From positions 216,001 to 280,000 of the forward strand of contig CAWZYM010000094.1 of the NCBI GenBank assembly GCA_963966185.1: a DNA stretch of 64,000 nt, read 5' to 3'. Every line of letters starts with the position of its first letter. Positions within the stretch are counted from its first letter, which is position 1. The position numbers and the translations under genes are program-made. The notes beneath the pieces are model-generated. The model saw nothing but the letters and a program-made list of their open reading frames with translations, did not search any database and was not told where the DNA came from. Positions 1 to 12,107 of this stretch are shown here, piece by piece. This DNA comes from Rhabditoides inermis (Eukaryota; Nematoda; Chromadorea; Rhabditida; Rhabditidae).

Positions 1-224
1 GAATCACAGTCGAAAGTGAACGCATTAGGTGAATGTGCAGTGTGCAAGCGTCGCGCTAGTGCGAGACGTCGAAAAGAGCCGCATCTTTCACTATTTGGTA
101 GATGCTGTTACATGTCTATTCCAGCGCAGTGTGCGTATGGGATTAGCCTATATAGGAGTGTGAGCAGCGCGAGAAACGGTTTCACCCGCAAATCAACAAA
201 CAACTGTGTGGAAAATGTTTATAG
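1..224. other. No gene recognised at left edge
   Basis: No convincing coding exon, RNA gene or repeat is visible here. A possible splice acceptor (TTTATAG) at 218-224 leads into the tentative exon that follows. The stretch may be intron or intergenic. Confidence 0.4.
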
Positions 225-989
225 TCGAGTCACGTTTGATCTCTTGGCGCGTTCCGCCGTTCCATGATGTATCATCCGGTGTTGCGTACTTGTTTGATGG
301 AGCGTATTCCTCATCCATATTCCAGATGTCGCTCTTCCACCGACCGCGCCACCGCCGGGTATCGCTGTTCGACCTGGCCCTCAAGGTGGGTGATGATAAT
401 ATCATAAAATGAAGCAGGTAACGCGATCCTGGCTTAACCTTTGACCTACCTGACTTTGACCAACTTTGACTTGCTGCAAAATGAATGGAAGCATGTGCCC
501 TACTGCATGTTTCCATTCATTTTGTTGTCATTGTAACGTCATGTGCTTGTGCAGGTATAGCGATTCCGGATGAATCTCTGAGATTTCTGAGATCTGAAAT
601 CTGAGATCTGAGACTTGCTGAGGCAGGTCAAATAAGGGAGTGTGGTAAACTGATGAAACGCGATGAAACAATTTCCGTACACCTCAGACTTTTTTTTGAT
701 AACAATACAAAATCGCGGGGCGATTTCGCGGAAATCACTGTGGAAAGCGGCATCGTTTCGAAAATGATAACACTCTGATCATGTTTTTTTCCAGGACACA
801 TCAGTGGACAGCAAGCTCTACAGGGAGAACAACAACAACATCTATCGTGAGTTGCAGTCTGTTTACTCTGTGCTCCTTCCTTTTTGCCTCGATCCGATTT
901 CGCTTCATGTGAATCATATCGCACTGGCTGTAAAGATGATCTCTTTATATGGTAGATCAAACACGTCCGTGGGATGCTTATTCACCTCG

Positions 990-1021
<32 letters not shown>

Positions 1022-1133
1022 GTTCCACACCGCAAAAGCCGAATGCTCTTTGTTGGGTGATTGTGTGCGGTGATATTCTGATATTTTGACTTCAGGAAAC
1101 GCGAAAGGCATATGTGTTCAATGTATCATGTAG
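225..1133 (+). CDS. Tentative 3' end of an unidentified gene (three exons)
   Basis: Three putative exons join in frame: 225-385, 795-846 and 1096-1133. The first follows TTTATAG and ends before GTGGGT. The second follows TTTTTTCCAG and ends before GTGAGT. The third follows GACTTCAG and stops at TAG 1131-1133. Exon 1 encodes a stretch including VPPFHDVSSGVAYLFDG and ends in SLFDLALK. Exon 2 adds DTSVDSKLYRENNNNIYR and exon 3 adds about ten residues ending CVQCIM. I do not recognise the protein. The 5' end is outside the window or undetected. Splice phases agree (0, then 1), which is the main support. Alternatively these are chance open segments. The stop lies about 370 bp before the start of the WASP homologue on the same strand. 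Confidence 0.3.
477..524. repeat. Short inverted repeat (hairpin)
   Basis: Two 19-bp arms at 477-495 and 506-524 are complementary with one mismatch and enclose a 10-nt loop. The hairpin lies in the presumed intron 386-794. It could be a remnant of a small inverted-repeat transposon or a structured RNA; nothing else supports either. Confidence 0.6.
570..616. repeat. Short CTGAGAT-type tandem repeat
   Basis: Several degenerate copies of a 7-10 bp CTGAGAT/CTGAAAT motif follow each other directly. No other feature is seen in this intronic or intergenic stretch. Confidence 0.5.
991..1018. repeat. (CT)n microsatellite
   Basis: A near-perfect CT dinucleotide run. It lies in the putative intron 847-1095 of the tentative upstream gene. 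Confidence 0.9.
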
Positions 1134-1244
1134 ACATTTTATTAGGTGATTCCTGTCGTTTGCATTGATTCCCATTTCCTACTACCTCTATGTAAAACGA
1201 GCGCCTGCGCGACTAGTGATATCAGTGCTTATCAGACGATGCTC

Positions 1245-1251
<7 letters not shown>

Positions 1252-1295
<44 letters not shown>

Positions 1296-1330
1296 TCTCT
1301 CTCTCTCCTTTCCCCCTCTCTATCTCTATC
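1252..1330. repeat. (CT)n microsatellite upstream of the WASP start
   Basis: A CT run interrupted by CCTT and CCCC units, about 170 bp upstream of the chosen WASP start codon. Apart from this repeat I see no recognisable promoter element in the intergenic stretch 1134-1502. Confidence 0.9.
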
Positions 1331-1502
1331 ACTTTCTTTATCACATTTGATGGCGGAGACGCTGGTCTCTGCGAGAGCACAGATTTACGTCAGTCCTCTT
1401 TGTGTTGTTCTCGTATCAGAAATCGATAATCAATCGATAACTCCAGACAGCTGCTACGAGCCAGTCTACGCTCAGCCGTCCGTCTCGCTAGTCGCTGTGT
1501 CG

Positions 1503-6866
<5,364 letters not shown>

Positions 6867-7156
6867 CCGCAACGCTCAAAACTTTTATGTGCCAATTTGT
6901 ACAGTATACACATTTCACTATATTCCGTTTGCATTCAGCTCAACATTTCTCGTCAAAAACATTATGTTGACCAATAGTTCTACAGTATCCCGAAGTCTTA
7001 AACAGTGAAATTATCATCAATCGTTCACAGTTTCTTTTCGCAAAGCTGGCATCACACCTAGCTAGCGTAGTGGTAACGCTCTCGCTTGAAAAGAGTATGT
7101 TCAATATGCAAATTTCATCGACAGGACTTTGATCTTTCTCTAACCACCCTAATGTC
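6867..7156. other. Region between convergent genes; WASP 3' UTR
   Basis: This carries the presumed 3' UTR of the WASP homologue. No canonical AATAAA is seen. At 7063-7095 there is a 5' tRNA-half-like segment (TAGCGTAGTGG plus a paired D-stem GCGT/ACGC) without a box B, probably a truncated tRNA-derived repeat. Confidence 0.4.
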
Positions 7157-7298
7157 TCACGTGAAAAGCGTGAAACTCATATGCGAGCCCACTATACTTT
7201 TGTTCTGGCGTTGTATTTTGTATTTTTCCACTGCTACTATGGTCGGCTGCAGAGACGACAACGCGATTCTGCCAGAAGAGAAGAATCTGTGTGATGAC

Positions 7299-7356
<58 letters not shown>

Positions 7357-7484
7357 GCGTACCGTGAGGGCGGCAGAGCGATAGTCCGCGATGAATAAAA
7401 TGATCATGATGGGGTCGAGTACTGTGAACATCTCCATCATCATCATCATCATACTCACGGAGGCAAAGTGGAGAATGGAAATGC
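7157..7484 (-). CDS. Putative nematode serpentine chemoreceptor, last two exons
   Basis: Minus-strand exons 7484-7363 and 7246-7157 join in phase 0 and end in a stop. The first follows CTGTTCCAG and ends before GTACGC; the second follows TCTCTGCAG. The larger exon encodes a hydrophobic segment, a run of six methionines from an (ATG)6 repeat, then FTVLDPIMIILFIADYRSAA. LDPI followed by a D-Y-R at the cytosolic end is typical of the seventh membrane helix of nematode Str/Srj-type G-protein-coupled chemoreceptors. The last exon gives a short polar tail of 29 residues. No upstream exons coding for the other six helices were found up to about 8300, so the gene may be a fragment or have exons I could not recognise. 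Family assignment rests on this one helix. Confidence 0.45.
7302..7354. repeat. (GA)n microsatellite next to the receptor donor site
   Basis: A pure GA run. On the minus strand it is a CT tract starting a few bases after the donor GTACGC of the receptor exon. Confidence 0.95.
7431..7452. repeat. (CAT)6 microsatellite inside coding exon
   Basis: Six CAT units on the plus strand read as six consecutive Met codons on the minus strand within the putative receptor helix. Length changes would stay in frame. Confidence 0.85.
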
Positions 7485-7589
7485 CTGGAACAGACGAGTG
7501 AAAAGGGCAGCACTGGAAAGAAACTCACACAAAGGTCGAGTCATCGCACATTTATCACACACCATGACATTCGCTACAGTATGTAGTGT

Positions 7590-7628
7590 AGTGGTATCAC
7601 TCGAGGACGCGCAGTGAGTGATACTACT
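7590..7628. repeat. Inverted repeat with tRNA box-A-like arm
   Basis: Arms AGTGGTATCACTC (7590-7602) and GAGTGATACTACT (7616-7628) pair with one G-T. The left arm overlaps a box-A-like TAGTGTAGTGG. It could be a folded remnant of a tRNA-derived repeat. Confidence 0.5.
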
Positions 7629-7986
7629 GTATAGCGTTTTCGCTTGGTGAATCTGCCGTGACTTCTTTTGACGTCTCTACTTTACACAAACGATGCCTTT
7701 CTTCTGCTACATACTTGCTCGCTAGAAGATTTTCAATGCCCCTGTCCTACCGGCTCATCACTGATGATGGTCCCTGTAGGATCACACATTCTGTCGGGCA
7801 AAGGGACCGAAACCGGATGTGTGCCTTGCTAGTTAAATGTACTCTTTCCTATATAATTTTGTCTGATATAAACAACCGGCTTGCGAGCAGCTTGCGACTA
7901 GAACGGTTTTTCGTATTACTAATTCGATCCAATTACCGTATTCATCTCATTTGTTCGTGATAGTATAACGCACGCATCACTCGAGC

Positions 7987-8011
7987 CGGATGGGTGAATT
8001 TCACCCATCCG
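7987..8011. repeat. 25-bp perfect palindrome
   Basis: CGGATGGGTGAA, one central T and TTCACCCATCCG form perfect 12-bp arms. It lies in the 7485-8320 stretch, which otherwise holds no recognised gene, about 320 bp upstream of the next gene's trans-splice-like site. A dimeric transcription factor site or a transposon scar is possible. Confidence 0.75.
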
Positions 8012-8320
8012 TGGTCATGGTGAGTCATCTTGTTTTTTTCCCAGGCGCGCGCAATACAAGCCCCGCCCAAAGAAATGTGTCTATGACAGCTAAATCGATC
8101 GGCACTCGATGATTCACCGCCTCTCTTCGCTGCTGCTCTACTCTCTTTCTCTATTTTCTTTTTACTTTCGACTCTTTTATCAAATTGATAGCGCTTAAAA
8201 TTATTTTGCCCTCTTCATTTGCTACCGGATATGCGGCTATCAACATAAACTATCGATCATTCACATTGCTTGTTCGCGCGGAATTCTATTTAGGTATGTG
8301 ATGACGTTGTGAATGCTGAC

Positions 8321-8326
8321 TTTCAG
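8321..8326 (+). promoter_or_regulatory. Probable spliced-leader acceptor
   Basis: TTTCAG ends four bases before ATG 8331 with no recognisable upstream exon. This is the usual layout of a nematode trans-splice site. Confidence 0.45.
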
Positions 8327-8330
8327 AACG

Positions 8331-9523
8331 ATGACGCTGGGTGACGCTTTCTCGCTTTCTCGTGGGTGACGCTTCATCAATTGGATACTTCCGCAGGTGA
8401 GTTATTAAAGCGATGCTACGCGAATCATGCTAATTTGTTTCAAATTTCCAGTGTCGGTCCTCACCTCACCTCTGCGCACCAAGCCCCGCCCGTCTAATAC
8501 CAGGTACGTTATACAGCTACGCTTTCTCGAGGGTGGGAGGGTAAAAACTAGTTACTATGACGTTATACGTTTGGCGCCCAAAAGACGATCTAAATCATAG
8601 TGATTGAAACTTGATATCAGTAATGAAAGTGATGGAGGCGTTTTATATCGCGTTGCCTAGATCGCATAAAAATAATAGAGCAACAGAAGCCTAACAGAAG
8701 ATTTACCTAAAAGTAGCGACACGAAAACATCATGCACTATGCACTCCGTAATCCGTAACTACTTAAATCTCAAAGGAGGTGAGGGGGAGAAGGAACAGTG
8801 GTAGGAGGAGAGGATGTGGGATGGAGGGAGAAAGGAAAAGCTTAGACTTATGCAAAGCAAAGGCCAAACGGAGAAGGGGGTGTATGTGGGGTGGAAAGAA
8901 GGAGAAGAAGGAAGGAGAATAGAGGAAGGCCACCTCACCACACTCACCCGGCACGCCAGCAAGCCGCCCGCATGGTTCACGGTTCAGCTTTTTAAATATC
9001 GTTTTGTTTTCTTTGGGAGGTTCTAAGATGCTTTTTGTGCAAAACTTTACCCACTCCCACCTTTTCTGTCTAACTCTCTTCAGCGCCCCATGGTCTCTTG
9101 GGCAAAGTTTTGGGCGTGGGTAAAGTATGACCAAAGTTTGGGCTCAGTTTCAAAACGTGACCCCCAGTCCAACAGCGAGAAACTCGGGGCAAAAATGAAA
9201 ACTTTACCCTTCTTTGATCCATAACTTGGGTCAAATTTCATCTTAGAACCTCCCTTTACCAGCCTGGTTCCGACATACATTTGTCCCTTATATAGTTCTC
9301 AGCCGAAAACAAAACACAAAGCGGTTACGGTAGATGACAGGGTTACGGTAGATAGATGTTACGGTAGATGAAAGGGTTACGATAGATAGATGTTACGGTA
9401 GATGACAGGGTTACGGTAGATCGATGTGGTTACGGTATGTGTCTGCAGGCGGCGAGTCGGTGTGGTAGAATGCGGTTGGGACGACTGCTCGTCACTACGC
9501 CCAAGTGAGTCAGTCAGGTATCG

Positions 9524-9573
<50 letters not shown>

Positions 9574-10835
9574 CCTCCCTCCCTCTCCCTCTCTCCCTCT
9601 CTCCCTCTCTCCCTCTCTCCCTCTCTCCCTCTCTCCCTCCCTCTCCCTCTCTCCCTCCCTCTCCCTCCCTCTCCCTCCCTCTCCCTCCCTCTCCCCCCCC
9701 TCTCCCTCCCTCTCCCTCTCTCCCTCTCTCCCTCTCTCCCTCTTTCCTTCTCTCCCTCTCTCTCCCTCTCTCTCTCTCTCACACACAGTCACCTTCTTAC
9801 AGAAATTGGGCAGCATGAAGTACTGGGAGCGCATCGCGCGCCAGCTGATTCACGGAGTTTTGGTGAGCGAATCAAATAAATTTTATAACTATCTAATTGT
9901 ATAATCAACTATATCATACTAGTTCAGACCCGCCCCGGCGATGGCTACGCGGTCGTATTCTCGTCGTTCTGCGACGCTCTCTCGTCTCGCGACCCCGTGG
10001 CGACGGATCTGCTCCTGCTCGACCGGCTGCTGCGCCCGTGGGAGGTGCTGGCAGAGGGGGGACGGTGGACAGGATCGGTGGACACCTCCCTCGCTGTCCT
10101 CTCCCGATTGGCCACCGACAACGCCCTGCCGAGGGTGATAGACGGTACCATACATGCGATGAAATCATGTCTAAATTATGCAGCATTATAATTTCATACT
10201 CATCACGCGCGTCAACAAAGTCAATAGTTGAATCTTTTGCACAGGAGCGTCAGCGTGTAAATATATTGGGGCCTAATATGCGACGAGATGGCTACCGTAT
10301 CATTGAACGATCAAAGGGGAGATGTGTTTGCACTAATTTGATTTTCAGTCGCTCGTCGTGCCTGCTGGAGTTGGTGGAGCGTACGGTGGAGGAGAGTGAG
10401 GTGAACGTGATGAGGAAGCTGGTGGAGCTGCCCGCCCAGTGGGTCTCCAGGGCAGACATGCTGCGGGCAAAGGTGAGAGGGATGGGATCTTCATAGGGGA
10501 CTGAGCGAGTTGTTTGTTGTGTGGTTGCATCTGGAAATGGATGATCTCACAAAGGCCTTGAGAAGGAGGGGGAAGGGCGTATGGTAGACGTATGGGTTTC
10601 GGGCATATGTAGTGAAGGGCTAATGAATTAGATTACAGAGGTGAATGAAAGGACGTTGTCACTGATGGGATCGTTTCAGCTGGCGACCGACACTACTGGC
10701 GAGTCCTCGTCTCGACCCTCAAACTTCGAAGCCCCGCCCACTACCGAAAACGTATGGAAATGGAACGGTTCGATAAAAAACAATTTATTTCAATGTGCGT
10801 ACGTGAACAATGGGAACTTACACAACAACAACTAA
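8331..10835 (+). CDS. Predicted helical protein, weak TEL2/CLK-2 N-terminal resemblance
   Basis: Proposed exons: 8331-8361, 8454-8505, 9449-9504, 9789-9862, 9928-10144, a 10-nt microexon 10245-10254, 10349-10472 and 10680-10835 (read through to TAA). Phases agree throughout, giving about 239 aa. The well-supported middle contains KYWERIARQLIHGVL, DGYAVVFSSFCDALSS and VMRKLVELPAQWVSR, an all-helical pattern resembling the N-terminal HEAT-like part of TEL2, the TTT-complex partner that stabilises PIKK kinases. TEL2 proteins are normally 800 or more residues, so this would be only a fragment or a different family. The last exon could instead splice at 10751/10752 (donor GTATGG), leaving the true 3' end unknown. 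Exons 1-2 and the microexon are the least certain. A probable trans-splice acceptor precedes the start. Confidence 0.42.
8765..8935. repeat. Polypurine (GGAGAA-rich) tract
   Basis: A strongly purine-biased stretch within the 943-bp intron 8506-9448 of the putative TEL2-like gene. No coding signal is seen on either strand; long frames through it reflect the lack of stops in GGA/GAA repeats. Confidence 0.6.
9015..9254. mobile_element. 240-bp MITE-like element with perfect 16-bp TIRs
   Basis: GGGAGGTTCTAAGATG at 9015-9030 is exactly repeated in inverse at 9239-9254. TTT flanks both ends and may be the target duplication. The interior is noncoding and contains further inverted similarity around AACTTTACCC. 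Short size, perfect ends and intronic position fit a non-autonomous DNA transposon. Confidence 0.65.
9322..9438. repeat. TTACGGTAGATGA minisatellite
   Basis: Seven tandem copies of a ~16-18-bp unit with the core GTTACGGTAGAT, alternating with GACAGG or AGATG tails. The last copy runs into the 3' splice site region (acceptor AG at 9447-9448). Confidence 0.85.
9525..9780. repeat. (CT)n/(CCCT)n microsatellite
   Basis: About 250 bp of CT passing into CCCTCT and CCCTCC units. It fills the intron 9505-9788 of the TEL2-like gene and forms a very long polypyrimidine tract before the acceptor. Confidence 0.95.
10784..10789 (-). terminator. AATAAA polyadenylation signal, minus strand
   Basis: A canonical AATAAA on the minus strand, about 230 nt past the stop of the predicted secreted-peptide gene at 11022. 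It is the only canonical signal found near it. Confidence 0.35.
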
Positions 10836-11021
10836 AAACAACTATATTTCAACAACAATCAACAACAATAACAAAGTGAATTCGGAACGGTAGGCACTTG
10901 CGAGCCAGGTACGGCAAGAATTGTGGGGATGTAAAAAAATGGGGGAATGGGCGTAGACAATCATACATATTACAATTACGTAAAGAGAGGTGAACAGGGG
11001 ACAGGGAATGAATGAAGGGAC

Positions 11022-11313
11022 TCACTCTCCCTCCTTCCGAGCGGGGTTGCAGTTGTAAAAGGCGATGCCGCAGCTTGGTTGCCGTGGCAGAAGAGACGAA
11101 GACAAGAGTCTTCTTTCCTTCGACCAGCTCTTCATTGTACCATCCATGGCGAATGTAGTATCTGCAACACATTCATATTCCACATTCTCTTTCGAACAGT
11201 ACAGGAGTGAAAACAGAGATCAAAACATAAGTTGCAGATCTCGACGGACCAGGCGGACAGACCGACGGACTCGACTCAGGCGCGAGAGGAAAGAGGAGGA
11301 ACAGAAGACACAT
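11022..11313 (-). CDS. Predicted small secreted peptide (possible neuropeptide precursor)
   Basis: Two minus-strand exons: 11313-11250, then 11161-11022 after GTGTTGCAG, giving 67 aa. The start ATG follows a trans-splice-like acceptor TTTTTAACAG by nine bases. The first ~12 residues (MCLLFLLFPLAP) are a plausible signal peptide. A KERR dibasic cleavage site is followed near the C-terminus by SCGIAFYNCNPARK, with two Cys six residues apart as in several cyclic neuropeptides. I do not recognise the family. The intron-1 donor is uncertain (GTCCGT at 11249, or other in-phase GTs). A competing frame in exon 2 is open for 45 codons to a GTGAGT but cannot be joined in phase to exon 1. The gene lies antisense to the 3' end of the TEL2-like gene and a CAG next to a transposon end supplies its acceptor. 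Confidence 0.4.
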
Positions 11314-11322
11314 AATGATAAT

Positions 11323-11332
11323 CTGTTAAAAA
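11323..11332 (-). promoter_or_regulatory. Probable spliced-leader acceptor at transposon end
   Basis: On the minus strand TTTTTAACAG ends at 11323, exactly at the left edge of the inverted-repeat element, nine bases before ATG 11313. It could serve as cis or trans acceptor for the secreted-peptide gene. Confidence 0.35.
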
Positions 11333-11422
11333 GTACTTGCGTAAAGATAGTAAGTTTGTCTTGACCCAATTCAACAAAAGCGCATGCAAAAAACGTTTAC
11401 AAATACTAACACAAACCTGCAC

Positions 11423-11550
11423 CTCCTTCTTCCTCTCCTCTCTCCTTCTTCCTCTCCTCTCTCCTTCTTCCTCTCCTCTCTTCTTTTTCCTCTCCTCTCC
11501 TTCTTCCTCTCCTCTCCTTCTTCCTCTCCTCTCTCCTTCTTCCTCTCCTC

Positions 11551-11610
<60 letters not shown>

Positions 11611-11628
11611 GTTCTCTCTCTCTCTCAA
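11423..11628. repeat. CCTCT/CTTCT and (CT)n microsatellite
   Basis: Tandem TTCCTCTCCTCTC-type units pass into a pure CT run. The whole tract is internal to the inverted-repeat element 11323-11859. Confidence 0.95.
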
Positions 11629-11865
11629 CCCTCGCTTACAGAAGAAGGTTCCTCGCCGCGCATCGTCTACTCCTCTTCAGACAACGAAAGCTGCAGGAAC
11701 TCACAGCGAGCACACCACTGGAGCACACATATTTCATCTGTTAGTGTCCATAGTTCGTTATGCGCAGGTTTGTGTTAGTATTTGTAAACGTTTTATGCAT
11801 GCGCTTTTGTTGAATTGGGTCAAGACAAACTTACTCTCTTTACGCAAGTACTTTTAAGAGATAAT

Positions 11866-12107
11866 ACATGTGCTTTTGTTGAATTTCATAGAAATTTCTT
11901 CTCTTATTGATTGCCAAGCTCCGTCGTTCATTTTCATTAGTACGCAAAGAACTATGATGTGACACACATTGTTGCGTGTATATAAAACTATGTTTTTCTT
12001 GGTATTGCATATAAACGCTTTTATCGACACTTTTCTCTGCATTTGCGGTCGCGGTGGCGTAAGTGCATGTCTGCGCTCTTCGCCGACAGCGTGCTCTCTC
12101 AGACTGT
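11866..12107. other. Unique junction sequence before the giant array
   Basis: Single-copy sequence with no recognised gene. GCTTTTGTTGAATTT near 11870 partly repeats the inner part of the transposon arm, and a TATATAAA occurs near 11978. The change to array sequence at about 12108 is abrupt. Confidence 0.4.

Larger units (their letters stand above)
11323..11859. mobile_element. ~537-bp element with ~95-bp terminal inverted repeats
   Basis: The left arm (11323-11420) and right arm (11764-11857) are inverted copies differing at only a few positions. GATAAT flanks both ends (11317-11322 and 11860-11865) and is a candidate target-site duplication. The interior holds a CT/CCTT microsatellite and about 100 bp of open, C-ending-codon-like sequence. 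No transposase is seen, so it is non-autonomous. The extreme ends are less well matched than the arms. Confidence 0.75.

Noticed and set aside
9426..9879. Long Ser/Leu and Arg/Glu open frames in CT/GA tracts (also 1146-1610, 4345-5211, 7157-7528 partly, 11337-11857)
   Set aside because: Dinucleotide repeats lack stops; these are not proteins except where true exons overlap them.
10849..11161. Alternative minus-strand protein: YYIRHGWYNEELVEG frame joined to a short exon 10896-10849
   Set aside because: Open with good splice sites, but no in-phase donor links it to the upstream signal-peptide exon; the other frame fits. Not excluded.
11238..11315. Plus-strand terminal exon (starts IST DQAD) for the TEL2-like gene
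   Set aside because: It has an acceptor and stop in phase, but is exactly antisense to the better-supported signal-peptide exon of the minus-strand gene. Kept only as an alternative.
11643..11764. Exon-like frame SSPRIVYSSSDNESC after a CTTACAG acceptor
   Set aside because: It lies inside the inverted-repeat element and has no phase-compatible upstream exon. Possibly captured sequence.
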